Below, piece by piece: positions 49,595-58,624 of a DNA stretch of 64,000 bases (the first letter of the stretch is position 1; each line of letters opens with the position of its first letter). The DNA is from Arthrobacter sp. HY1533. GTDB lineage: Bacteria > Actinomycetota > Actinomycetes > Actinomycetales > Micrococcaceae. The notes beneath the pieces were generated by a model, which made no database searches, was not told where the DNA came from, and saw only the letters and a list, made by a program, of their open reading frames with translations. Location of the stretch: contig NZ_JANKZF010000006.1 of NCBI RefSeq assembly GCF_027568515.1, positions 1-64,000 of the forward strand, read 5' to 3'. Made by a program: the position numbers and the translations under genes.

Positions 49595-51505
49595 CTAGCG
49601 GCGGGAGGGCAGCCGTCCCCGGACTTTCGCCAGCAGCGGGTTGAGCACGGCATCGACCTCGGCCACGCGCAGCTGCTTGAGCACCAGCACGTAGACGGCG
49701 GCCATGACGCTGCCAACCACGGCCAGGGTCACTGCCGAGGCGCCGATTGAGCTCCACATGAATCCGCCGGTGGAGGAACTGCCAAACAGGCGCAGCCCCA
49801 GTTCGCCGACGATCCCGGAGGCCAGTGCCGCTATGACAAATCGCATGTGCGCGCGCATGATCAGGCCGCCGCCGTAGTCGCCCAGCCTCTTGCGCAGGAG
49901 AACATGGCTCACCACCGGTCCAAGGACATTCGTGAGGGTGTAGCTGGCGGCCAGGCCGTAGATGATGAATTCCTCCGGCAGCAGCGAAGCCAGCAGTGCG
50001 GTGCCCAAGCCAATGCAGACCATGATGCACTGGATGGTGAAAGGTGTCCGGGCGTTTTCCTGTGCATAAAACACCCGGTTCAGGATGAAGTTGATGCTGT
50101 AGAACGGGGCGCCAATGGCCAGGATCGACAGGGTGACGCCGATCTGGCGGCCGGTGGTTTCGTAGCCACCGCTGAACAACATCCCAAAGGGTCCTGACAG
50201 CACCACGAGGGCGACGGCTGCAAAGACCGTGGCCATGCCAGTGGTCCGCAGGGCCCCCGCGAGTGAGGTGCGCAGTCCGGCCAGGTCCTTGCTCGCCGCG
50301 GCATGCGCCATGGCCGTGAACATCACCGTGGCAATGGACAGGGCAATGATGGAGTGCGGCATGATGTACAGCTCGGTGGCGCGGTTGAGCGCGAAGAGGC
50401 CGGGAATGGTGGAGCCCGAGCCGGGCCCGCCGTCGCCGCCGGCCGGGATCGTGGCCACACGCAAGATGACAATGAAGCTCAGGTTGCCAATGATCATGGT
50501 GCCCATGGTCCACACGGCCACCTTGGCCGTTGCACCCAGGCCAGTGCCCCTCCAGCCGAACTTGGGGCGCAGCTTCAGCCCCAGGCGGTGCACGGGAATG
50601 AGCAGCACTGCGGACTGGACAATGATGCCCAGGGTGGCTGTGCCCGCCAGCATCCAGGTCTGCCCCGTGGTCCAGTTGTCCACGGTGTGCGGGTTGGTCG
50701 TGGCACGGCCGGATACGGCAATGAACACGAGCAGGCCCGCGATGGCCACCACGTTGTTGAGCACGGGCGCCCACGCATACGCCTTGAAGGAATTGTGCGC
50801 GTTCAGGACCTGGCCCAGCAGCGAAAACAGGCCGTAGAAGAAGATCTGCGGCAGCAGGAACAGGCCAAAGGTGATGGCCAGCTCAAGGTTTTTGCCTGTA
50901 AAGGATGTGGACAGCCCCATGATGGGAGTCACCAACGCCATGACCACGGCGGTCAGCACCAGCAGCCCGATGACCCCCAGGGTCAGCAGCCTCGAGATGA
51001 AGTCAGTGCCCTTGTCCGGCTGCTTGCTGGCCTTGGCGATCTGCGGGATCAGCACGGCATTGAACACGCCGCCGGCAATCATGAGGAAGATCAGGTTGGG
51101 CAGGTTGTTGGCGCCCTCAAAAATGTTGGCCACTGTCACCGAACTGCCGGCGATCGCAATGCCCAACACAATGCCCTTGACGAAGCCCAGGATGCGCGAG
51201 GCCATGGTGCCAATCGCCATGGAGGCGCTGGAGCGGACGGCACTGGAACGCATGCTGCCGCCGGATGACTCGGCCTCGGGCTCGGCAGGCGGTGCGTGCT
51301 CAGCCAGAATGGTCGACGGCGTGCGGCCCACGTTCAGGTGGGTGGCCGCCGGCTGCTGCTGCGTGTACGGGGACGCCTGCATGGCCGCCTGGGGCGAGGC
51401 CTGCACGACGGCCAGCATCGAGGTGTCCATGCTGGCCTGCAGGGCAGCCGACCGTGGCGCTGAGGTTGGTTTGGGCGGGATGTTCACCCGTTCATGGTTA
51501 GACAT
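49595..51505 (-). CDS. murJ: lipid II flippase MurJ (MviN)
   Basis: 636 residues. A polytopic protein of the MOP exporter family with about 14 helices that translocates lipid II for wall synthesis. An N-terminal cytosolic extension of about 90 residues (Gln/Ala/Pro-rich) precedes helix one (SMAIGTMASRILGFVKGIVLG). Unlike mycobacterial MviN it ends soon after the last helix, without a fused pseudokinase. ATG 51505; ATG 51514 is possible. Confidence 0.93.
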   Translation of the reverse strand: MSNHERVNIPPKPTSAPRSAALQASMDTSMLAVVQASPQAAMQASPYTQQQPAATHLNVGRTPSTILAEHAPPAEPEAESSGGSMRSSAVRSSASMAIGTMASRILGFVKGIVLGIAIAGSSVTVANIFEGANNLPNLIFLMIAGGVFNAVLIPQIAKASKQPDKGTDFISRLLTLGVIGLLVLTAVVMALVTPIMGLSTSFTGKNLELAITFGLFLLPQIFFYGLFSLLGQVLNAHNSFKAYAWAPVLNNVVAIAGLLVFIAVSGRATTNPHTVDNWTTGQTWMLAGTATLGIIVQSAVLLIPVHRLGLKLRPKFGWRGTGLGATAKVAVWTMGTMIIGNLSFIVILRVATIPAGGDGGPGSGSTIPGLFALNRATELYIMPHSIIALSIATVMFTAMAHAAASKDLAGLRTSLAGALRTTGMATVFAAVALVVLSGPFGMLFSGGYETTGRQIGVTLSILAIGAPFYSINFILNRVFYAQENARTPFTIQCIMVCIGLGTALLASLLPEEFIIYGLAASYTLTNVLGPVVSHVLLRKRLGDYGGGLIMRAHMRFVIAALASGIVGELGLRLFGSSSTGGFMWSSIGASAVTLAVVGSVMAAVYVLVLKQLRVAEVDAVLNPLLAKVRGRLPSRR

Positions 51506-51585
51506 TGTTCCCATCTTCTCACTGCAGGCTCAAAGACTGCTGGCAGCACCGTATGCCGAACCACAACGCGGCACGCGGCAGTGCG

Positions 51586-52140
51586 TCAGGCCTGGAAGTG
51601 TTCGGGCAGCAGTTCCCGGGCCAAATCGGTGATGCGGCGCTCATTGGGGAAGGACAATTTCCGGGCCAGCTCGTCAAGCGGAACCCAGGCGACGTCGACG
51701 GCCTCGTGGTCGGGGTCGTTCTCGATGGTGAGGAAACCGCCCGTGGCACGCAGCAGGAAGTGGTGGACTGTCTTGTGCACCCGGTGGCCGCTGACAGTGA
51801 ACCAGTAGTCGATGCTGCCCAGTGTGGCCAGGACGTCCCCGGCAATCCCGGTTTCCTCCTCAATTTCACGCACGGCGGCCTCGGCGTGTGTCTCCCTGCC
51901 CTCGGGGTGGCCCTTGGGCAGGCACCACTCGAGCCGGCCACCGCGGTTGATGCGGGCAATGATCGCAACCCGGGGGACGCCGTCGAGCATGTCAACAACC
52001 ACGCCGCCGGCGGAGACCTCTTCAACCGTGGGCAGCTGGCTGGGCGAGCTCGGTGCGGCGGGCACGGCCGAATTGCCCGTTGCGGGGGGCAACGGGTTCC
52101 TCTTGGGCGCGCGCGGCACGGGGTGGACCATGGAGTCCAC
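51586..52140 (-). CDS. NUDIX hydrolase
   Basis: 184 residues. A complete Nudix box, GHPEGRETHAEAAVREIEEE followed by TGI, lies at about 80-102, so it should hydrolyse nucleoside diphosphate derivatives with Mg2+. The N-terminus (1-40) is Pro/Ala-rich. It occupies the mycobacterial mutT4 position beside pcnA and murJ. ATG 52131 is an alternative start. Probably co-transcribed with murJ. Confidence 0.9.
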   Translation of the reverse strand: MDSMVHPVPRAPKRNPLPPATGNSAVPAAPSSPSQLPTVEEVSAGGVVVDMLDGVPRVAIIARINRGGRLEWCLPKGHPEGRETHAEAAVREIEEETGIAGDVLATLGSIDYWFTVSGHRVHKTVHHFLLRATGGFLTIENDPDHEAVDVAWVPLDELARKLSFPNERRITDLARELLPEHFQA

Positions 52141-52261
52141 TCTAGCTACCTTTGGCCACGGATGATGACAGGCCGCAGGGGTGGTTTCCGCCCGCGGCCC
52201 CCTCAGTTGGCGGGGGCGGGGAAAGCGCGCGGGTGCAAAAGTCTGGCATTCTTAAGCAACC

Positions 52262-53728
52262 ATGGATTTTGCGCCTGATACCTCTAATTTTGACCCGGTT
52301 GTCCTTGAACTTGGACGGCTCTTTGCCGACGCCGGATACGAACTTTCCCTCGTGGGCGGGCCCGTCCGCGACCTCTTTTTGGGCCGGACGTCCCCCGACC
52401 TGGACTTCACCACCAACGCCACGCCCGATGAGATCCTCGCCGTGGCCGCCAAATGGGCGGATTCGCACTGGGAAATGGGCCGGGAATTCGGCACCATCGG
52501 CTTCCGCAAGCGGAACCGCAAGAAGGAGGTGCTCCTCATTGAGGTCACCACCTACCGGGCCGAGGCCTACGACCCCGACTCCCGCAAGCCCGTGGTGGCT
52601 TTCGGAACCTCGCTGGTGGATGACCTGCAACGCCGCGACTTCAGCGTCAACTCCATGGCGCTGCGGCTGCCCGAGATGGAACTCGTGGACCCGTTCGGCG
52701 GCGCGGAGGACCTGGCCGCCGGCCTGCTGCGCACCCCGGGTGCCGCCGAGGACTCCTTCTCCGACGACCCCCTGCGCATGATGCGCGCCGCCCGGTTTGC
52801 CTCGCAGCTTGGCTTCTCCCTGCACCCCGAGGTCCTGGCGGCCATGACGGGCATGGCCGGGCGCATCAGCATCATCTCCGCCGAGCGTGTCCGCGACGAG
52901 CTGGTCAAGCTCATCTGCGGCGCCCACCCGCGCACGGGCGTGGACATCCTGGTCGAGACCGGCCTGGCCGAACTGGTGCTGCCCGAGGTGCCGGCCCTGA
53001 AGCTGGAAACCGACGAACACCACCGCCACAAGGACGTCTACCAGCACTCCCTGCAGGTGCTGGAGCAGGCAGCCTCCCTGGAGACGGGGCCCGACGGCGC
53101 CGTGCCCGGCCCCGACTTTGTGCTCCGCTTTGCAGCCCTGATGCACGACGTCGGCAAGCCCAAGACCCGCCGTTTTGAGCCCGGCGGCGGTGTCAGTTTC
53201 CGCCACCACGACCTGGCCGGCGCCAAGCTCACGGCCAAGCGGATGAAGGCGCTGCGCTTTGACAACGACTCCATCAAGGCCGTTTCCCGGCTCGTGGAAC
53301 TCCACATGCGTTTCTACGGCTACGGCGAATCCGGCTGGACCGATTCGGCCGTGCGCCGCTACGTGACCGACGCCGGGCCGCTCCTGGAGCGCCTGCACCG
53401 CCTGACACGCTCTGACGTAACAACCCGCAACCAGCGCAAGGCCGACAGGCTCTCCTTCGCCTACGATGACCTTGAGGCCCGCATTGCCGTGCTGGCCGAG
53501 CAGGAGGAGCTCGACTCCATCCGCCCCGACCTTGACGGCGGCGCCATCATGGCGCTGCTGGGCATCAAGCCGGGACGGGTTGTGGGCCGGGCCTACAACT
53601 TCCTGCTGGAACAGCGCATGGAGCACGGGCCCCTGGGCCCGGAGCGCGCCGAAGCCGAACTGCGGCAGTGGTGGGCCGAACAGCCCGAATCCCAGCCTGA
53701 AGAGGCCCAAGCGACAGGAACACCATGA
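52262..53728 (+). CDS. pcnA: CCA tRNA nucleotidyltransferase
   Basis: 488 residues. Adds or repairs the tRNA 3' CCA (class II nucleotidyltransferase). Motifs: VGGPVRDLFLGR, DLDFTT, RRDFSVNSMA. The C-terminal half has an HD domain (FAALMHDVGKPKTR) with HHDLAGAKL. It matters here because tRNA-Leu and tRNA-Ile genes lack an encoded CCA. ATG 52262; overlaps the next gene by 4 bp. Confidence 0.94.
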   Translation: MDFAPDTSNFDPVVLELGRLFADAGYELSLVGGPVRDLFLGRTSPDLDFTTNATPDEILAVAAKWADSHWEMGREFGTIGFRKRNRKKEVLLIEVTTYRAEAYDPDSRKPVVAFGTSLVDDLQRRDFSVNSMALRLPEMELVDPFGGAEDLAAGLLRTPGAAEDSFSDDPLRMMRAARFASQLGFSLHPEVLAAMTGMAGRISIISAERVRDELVKLICGAHPRTGVDILVETGLAELVLPEVPALKLETDEHHRHKDVYQHSLQVLEQAASLETGPDGAVPGPDFVLRFAALMHDVGKPKTRRFEPGGGVSFRHHDLAGAKLTAKRMKALRFDNDSIKAVSRLVELHMRFYGYGESGWTDSAVRRYVTDAGPLLERLHRLTRSDVTTRNQRKADRLSFAYDDLEARIAVLAEQEELDSIRPDLDGGAIMALLGIKPGRVVGRAYNFLLEQRMEHGPLGPERAEAELRQWWAEQPESQPEEAQATGTP

Positions 53729-54342
53729 GCAACGGAACCACCCCCGCGGCAGCACCCGTCCCCGGCGGCCCCAAGCTGTGGCTGCTGCGCCACGGGGAAA
53801 CCGAATGGTCCCGCAGCGGGCAGTACACGGGCTTGACCGACCTGCCGTTGACGGAGGAGGGCGAGGCCCAGGCCCGGTCCGCGCACAAGGCCCTGTCCGG
53901 CGTCGAACTTGACCTGGTCCTGACCTCGCCGCTGCAGCGCGCGCGCCGCACGGCCACCCTGGCCGGCTTCCCCGACGCGCAGCTGGAGCCCAACGCCGTG
54001 GAATGGGACTACGGCGACTACGAAGGCATTGACAGTGCTGTGGTGCGCGCACAGAACCCGGGCTACCTCATCTGGGACAACGGCGTGCCCAACGGCGAAA
54101 CCCTTGAGCAGGTTGCCGCCCGCGCGGACCGGATCGTGGAGCGGGTGCGCGCCGTGAAGCGGGACGACGGCGCCCCGGCGAACGTGCTGCTCGTGGCCCA
54201 CGGGCACTTCCTGCGCATCCTCACAGCCCGCTGGCTGGGGCTCCCGGCAGGGCAGGGCCGGCACTTTATGCTCGGCACCGCCAAGGTCTGCACGCTGGGC
54301 TGGGACAAGAAGACCCCGGCCGTGGAGCAGTGGGGGCTGTAG
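53725..54342 (+). CDS. histidine phosphatase family protein
   Basis: 205 residues. Phosphoglycerate mutase-like fold with catalytic LRHGETEWS near the N-terminus, RARRTATLAGF and the second His in VAHGHFLRIL. Acts on a small phosphorylated metabolite; the substrate is unknown. Its start overlaps the pcnA stop (ATGA), so translation is coupled. Confidence 0.9.
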   Translation: MSNGTTPAAAPVPGGPKLWLLRHGETEWSRSGQYTGLTDLPLTEEGEAQARSAHKALSGVELDLVLTSPLQRARRTATLAGFPDAQLEPNAVEWDYGDYEGIDSAVVRAQNPGYLIWDNGVPNGETLEQVAARADRIVERVRAVKRDDGAPANVLLVAHGHFLRILTARWLGLPAGQGRHFMLGTAKVCTLGWDKKTPAVEQWGL

Positions 54343-54428
54343 CCACTGCCGAGCCCGCTGCCGCGGCACCGCCGCGGATGTGACGCAATCGACGATTGCC
54401 GCCCCTGCCAGCCGGTAGGCTCGTAGCC

Positions 54429-55865
54429 ATGCAGGATTCACAGGCCACGGGGACTTCCACCCGGCTTCCCATAGTTGTGCCCTCACGCAGCGATGCACTG
54501 CTGCGCACCCTCACGGAGCCTGTGGGCGGGCCGCTGGGCAAGCGGACAGGGCCGGGACGCACCAACCCCGGGTTCTTCACCGTGGAACGGGTCCTTGTCA
54601 TCATGGCGGCCGTGTCGGCCTTCATCGCGGTCATGGGCAAGGGGCACTGCCGCACCTCCGGCTGGACCACACCCGACCAGTACTCCACCGTGTGCTGGTC
54701 AATGTTCCCCAACGCCTTTGCGGAGAACCAGCTGGGCTCCGTGTTCCCTTTCTTGGGCCAGGGGTCAACGTTTGACCAGCCCGTGCTGGCCGGCTGGGTT
54801 GCCGGCCTCACCGCCTGGTTGACCCAGGGCTCCGGCGACGGCGCGCTGCGCCAGCTGGCGTTCTTCGACCTCAATGCCGCGCTCATCGCCGTGCTCTGGA
54901 TCGCCACGGTTGTCCTGGTGGCCCGCAGTGCAGGACGCCGCCCCTGGGACGCCGCCATTGTGGCCGCCAGCCCCGTGCTTGTGCTCACCGCGTTTGTCAG
55001 CTGGGACTTCTGGGCGGCAGCCCTGGTGGCCCTGGCCGTGTTCCTCTTTGCCCGGCGCCGGACCCTGTGGGCCGGCGCTGTGCTGGGCGTGGCCGGGATG
55101 GCCGCACCGTACCCGGCGGTCATACTGGTGGCGCTGGTTCTGCTGGGCTTCCGCACCGGGCGCGCCACCAAGATGCTGGAGATGGCTGCAGCGGCCGTCA
55201 TCGCCTGGCTGCTTGTCCTGGCCCCGGTCATGGCCCAAAACCCGCCGGCCTTCCCGGACTACCTCAAGAAGCTCATCGCTGCCGAACCTTCGGAATCATC
55301 GCTGTACGGCGGCTGGAACCTCGTGGCCGGGCGCATGGGCCTGCCGCAGCTGGGGCTCGGAACCAGCAATGCACTGGCGGCCATCCTGTTCGTGGCCCTG
55401 CTGATGGGACTGGCCTGGCTGGCGCTTTACGCCCCCAGGCGGCCCCGCGTGGCCCAGCTGCTGTTCATAGCGGTTGCCGGTTTCACGGTTGTCAACAAGG
55501 CCGCCGAGCCCTGGCATGCCATTTGGCTGCTGCCGTTGCTGGCCCTGGCCCTGCCGCGCTGGCGGCCCGTGCTGCTGTGGCAGGCCGCCGTCATCACGCA
55601 CTTCATTGCGCTCATGCTGTTCCAGGGCAAGGTGCTTGGTCAGACCAGCAACCAGCACGCCATCGACACCCCCTACTTTGTGATTGCCGCCCTGCTGGCA
55701 GGGGCCGCCAGCTGCGCGCTGCTTGGCCTGGTGGTTCGGGACATATACGCGCCGGAGCATGATGTGGTGCGGCGCGGCGGCGTGGACGACCCCCAGGCAG
55801 GTGTCCTGGCCGGTCCGCCTGCCGACCCTTCGCAGGCCCTGGCCGCCGGGGCGGAACAGGCCTAG
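54429..55865 (+). CDS. polytopic glycosyltransferase-like membrane protein (GT87/DUF2029 type)
   Basis: 478 residues and about ten helices. The N-terminal 50 residues are cytosolic. After helix one an outer loop of about 60 residues (HCRTSGWTTPDQYSTVCWS) precedes the rest, which contains a WDFWA motif. The layout matches actinobacterial mannosyltransferase-like GT-C proteins that use polyprenyl-phosphate sugars. No sugar can be assigned. ATG 54429 is chosen because the upstream ATG at 54396 lacks similarity. Confidence 0.72.
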   Translation: MQDSQATGTSTRLPIVVPSRSDALLRTLTEPVGGPLGKRTGPGRTNPGFFTVERVLVIMAAVSAFIAVMGKGHCRTSGWTTPDQYSTVCWSMFPNAFAENQLGSVFPFLGQGSTFDQPVLAGWVAGLTAWLTQGSGDGALRQLAFFDLNAALIAVLWIATVVLVARSAGRRPWDAAIVAASPVLVLTAFVSWDFWAAALVALAVFLFARRRTLWAGAVLGVAGMAAPYPAVILVALVLLGFRTGRATKMLEMAAAAVIAWLLVLAPVMAQNPPAFPDYLKKLIAAEPSESSLYGGWNLVAGRMGLPQLGLGTSNALAAILFVALLMGLAWLALYAPRRPRVAQLLFIAVAGFTVVNKAAEPWHAIWLLPLLALALPRWRPVLLWQAAVITHFIALMLFQGKVLGQTSNQHAIDTPYFVIAALLAGAASCALLGLVVRDIYAPEHDVVRRGGVDDPQAGVLAGPPADPSQALAAGAEQA

Positions 55866-55866
55866 C

Positions 55867-57321
55867 GTGGTCGACGTCGCGGTCGTCGGGTCGGGCCCCA
55901 ACGGCCTGGCCGCCGCCGTGACCATGGCCCGGGCCGGACTTTCGGTCCAGCTGTTCGAGGCCGCGGATTCGGTGGGCGGCGGCACCCGGACCGCCGAGTT
56001 GACGCTTCCGGGATTCCGCCACGATGTGTGTGCCGCCGTGCACCCCATGGCACTGGCCTCGCCCTTCTTCAGGGCCTTTGAGCTGGGGCGCCGCATCGAG
56101 TTGCTGGTGCCGGAGATTTCCTACGGCCACCCGCTGGACGGCGGCAGGGCAGGCATTGCCCACCGCAGCCTGGACCGCACGGTGGAGGGGCTGGGCGCCG
56201 ATGGCCGGGCGTGGCGCACGCTGATGGAACCGTTGCTGCGCCGGCTGGACGGCGTCATTGACTTCACCCAGGGAAGCCTGCTGCGGCTGCCCAGGGATCC
56301 GGCCGCCGTGGTCAACTACGGGCTCCGGACCCTCCTGCAGGGGACCCCGGCGTGGAACATGGGATTCGCCGGCGATGTGGCCCCGGCCATGCTGACAGGT
56401 GTGGGCGCCCATGCGATCGGCCGGCTGCCGTCGCTGGCCACCTCGGGGGCCGGGCTGCTGCTCGGGGTGCTGGCGCATGCCGGCGGCTGGCCTGTGCCCA
56501 GGGGCGGTTCTCAGGCCATCGCCGCAGCCATGGCGGACGATCTCACCGCCCATGGCGGCCGGATCGAGCTCGCACACAGGGTGGACAGCGTCGCGGAGCT
56601 GCGCTCGGCTACCGGGGCCAAGGCGGTCATTTGTGACACCACGCCCCGCGCCCTGGCGGCTATGGCAAGCGACCAGCTGCCGGAACGGTATATGCGCCAA
56701 CTGGAATCCTTCAGGTACGGGGCCGGCGTCTGCAAGGTGGACTTTGCCCTCTCCGGTCCTGTGCCCTGGACGGCGGAGGAACTCCGCCAGGCACCCACCC
56801 TGCACCTGGGTGGAACGCGCGCTGCCATCGCCTTCGCCGAAAAAGAGGTGCTGGCCGGGCGCCACCCGGAGAACCCCTATGTGCTGGCCGTCCAGGCAGG
56901 GGTGGTTGACGGCAGCCGCGCCCCTGCCGGGCAGCACACCTTCTGGGCCTACACCCACGTCCCCGCAGGATCCACCAGGGATTGCACCGAGGACATCATC
57001 AGGGCCGTGGAGAAACACGCGCCCGGATTCAGGGAGCTGATCCTGGCCAGCAGCACCCAGACCGCCCGGGACGTGGGCGCGTACAACGCCAACTACATTG
57101 GCGGGGACATCAGCTCGGGGGCCGTGACCCTGCCCCAGCTGATCAGGCGGCCCGTCCTGTCCCCGGACCCCTGGCGGACGCCCGCAGCCGGGCTGTACCT
57201 GGGTTCGGCGTCGACCCCGCCGGGGCCGGCCGTGCATGGCATGGCCGGTTGGCTGGCGGCACGCTCGGCGCTCAAGAACACCTTCGGCCTGCCCGCGCCG
57301 GAGCTGGGGCTGCAGGCTTAA
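55867..57321 (+). CDS. FAD-dependent oxidoreductase, phytoene desaturase-like family
   Basis: 484 residues. GTG start one base after the stop of the upstream gene, giving VDVAVVGSGPNGLAAAVTMA, a Rossmann FAD site, then GGGTRTAEL. VPRGGSQAIAAAMADDL and the C-terminal LYLGSASTPPGPAVHGMAG are typical of the NAD(P)/FAD (PYROXD2-like) family. No carotenoid genes are adjacent, so substrate is unknown. Confidence 0.87.
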   Translation: MVDVAVVGSGPNGLAAAVTMARAGLSVQLFEAADSVGGGTRTAELTLPGFRHDVCAAVHPMALASPFFRAFELGRRIELLVPEISYGHPLDGGRAGIAHRSLDRTVEGLGADGRAWRTLMEPLLRRLDGVIDFTQGSLLRLPRDPAAVVNYGLRTLLQGTPAWNMGFAGDVAPAMLTGVGAHAIGRLPSLATSGAGLLLGVLAHAGGWPVPRGGSQAIAAAMADDLTAHGGRIELAHRVDSVAELRSATGAKAVICDTTPRALAAMASDQLPERYMRQLESFRYGAGVCKVDFALSGPVPWTAEELRQAPTLHLGGTRAAIAFAEKEVLAGRHPENPYVLAVQAGVVDGSRAPAGQHTFWAYTHVPAGSTRDCTEDIIRAVEKHAPGFRELILASSTQTARDVGAYNANYIGGDISSGAVTLPQLIRRPVLSPDPWRTPAAGLYLGSASTPPGPAVHGMAGWLAARSALKNTFGLPAPELGLQA

Positions 57322-57324
57322 CAA

Positions 57325-57379
57325 AAACGGCCCGTGGGGTCGGGGAACCTTCATGGTTCCCCGACCCCACGGGCCGTTT
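57325..57379. terminator. bidirectional terminator
   Basis: A perfect 25-bp inverted repeat (57325-57349 and 57355-57379) with loop TTCAT between convergent genes, A/T-rich at both ends. Confidence 0.88.
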
Positions 57380-57388
57380 GCGGCAGTG

Positions 57389-57778
57389 CTAGTTGCGGCG
57401 GTCCAGGGTGCCCAGGGTCTTGCCTGAGGCATCCGTGACGGTCAGGGTGTCGCCGTCGATGTGGCCGCCGGCGGCCTTGGACAGCCAGGTGTCCACGCCT
57501 TCGCAGGCCATCAGGGTGCCGCCAAGCTGCTGGAAGGAAAGCTCGCCCTTCACCAGGAACCACTGCCCGCTGAGGCGGTTGCAGCCGTCGCTGCCCTTGA
57601 CAAAGCCGGCCTGCTCAAAGCTGGGGTCCTGGTCTGCTGCCAGGGAGAGCTCCAGGTACGGCGCCTTGTCGACCTTGTAGCCGTCCCCCCAGGTGCCGAC
57701 GGGGCCGGTTGCGGCACCGCAGGAGGAGATGGTGAGGGCCAAAAGAAGGCTGCCGGCAAGGGCTGCAATGCGTTTCAT
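57389..57778 (-). CDS. META domain lipoprotein
   Basis: 129 residues. The N-terminus MKRIAALAGSLLLALTISSC is a lipoprotein signal with Cys 20. The META fold follows (SDGCNRLSGQW, LGGTLMACEGVDTWL). META proteins are linked to heat-shock or envelope stress; the role is unknown here. ATG 57778 is set by the signal peptide. Confidence 0.82.
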   Translation of the reverse strand: MKRIAALAGSLLLALTISSCGAATGPVGTWGDGYKVDKAPYLELSLAADQDPSFEQAGFVKGSDGCNRLSGQWFLVKGELSFQQLGGTLMACEGVDTWLSKAAGGHIDGDTLTVTDASGKTLGTLDRRN

Positions 57779-57865
57779 GGTGGGAGAAGCTCCGATCGCG
57801 CTGGGCTGGACGTGCGTTTCCTTCATGTTATTGCATGGGGCCGGAATCCCGGCCTTCGCAAAAGC

Positions 57866-58570
57866 TCAGGCTGCCCCGACGCCGGCGCCGGCAGGCACGG
57901 GTGCCGCCAGGACGCCGTCGCGCATGGTGGCCACGGCATCGGTGAGCGGAACGAACTCGGTGTCGTGCGTGACCATGATGGTTGCCACCTTGAATTCGTC
58001 GGTGACCTCGCGCAGGAGTTGCACGATCGAGGCGCTGCGTTCGTGGTCAAGTGCCGCCGTGGGCTCGTCCACCAGCAGGACCTTGGGCTGCGCCATGAGG
58101 GCACGGGCAATGTTGACGCGCTGGCGCTGGCCGCCGGAAAGCTGGTGCGGACGCTTGTTGCCGCAGTCTGCCAGGCCCACGAGGTCCAGCAATTCCGCTG
58201 CCCGGGCGGTGGCGGCCTTGAGGGGCTTTCCGCGCAGGTGGTCCGTGATGACAAGCTGCTCGATCGAGGTCAGCGAGGCAAGCAGGTTGGGCTGCTGGAA
58301 GATGATGCCCACCTTGTCGCGGCGCAGTTCCGCCAGTGCCTTTTCGCCCAGGGCGGTGGCGTCGACGCCGTCGATCATGACCAGGCCGGAGCTCGGCTTG
58401 ACCAGGGTGGCGGCAACGGCCAGCAGGCTCGACTTGCCCGAGCCGGAGGGGCCCACAAGGGAGACGAACTGGCCCGCGGGCACCGCGAGGTCCACGGCGT
58501 CCAGCGCCTTCAGGGTGCCTTCGCCGTCAGGGTATTCGAGGGTGACGTTGATGAGGTTCAAAGCAGTCAT
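57866..58570 (-). CDS. ABC transporter ATPase (MacB/LolD type)
   Basis: 234 residues. Walker A GPSGSGKSSLLA, Q-loop FQQPNLLAS, signature LSGGQRQRVNIARAL, Walker B VLLVDEPTAALDHE and H-loop. Pairs with the FtsX-like permease 54 bp upstream. Divergent from a two-component system that may control it. Confidence 0.94.
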   Translation of the reverse strand: MTALNLINVTLEYPDGEGTLKALDAVDLAVPAGQFVSLVGPSGSGKSSLLAVAATLVKPSSGLVMIDGVDATALGEKALAELRRDKVGIIFQQPNLLASLTSIEQLVITDHLRGKPLKAATARAAELLDLVGLADCGNKRPHQLSGGQRQRVNIARALMAQPKVLLVDEPTAALDHERSASIVQLLREVTDEFKVATIMVTHDTEFVPLTDAVATMRDGVLAAPVPAGAGVGAA

Positions 58571-58624
58571 GGGATTTTCCTTGGGAAAGTGTGCGAAAGG
58601 GTTTTCGGCGGGCGGCGGGGGAGG

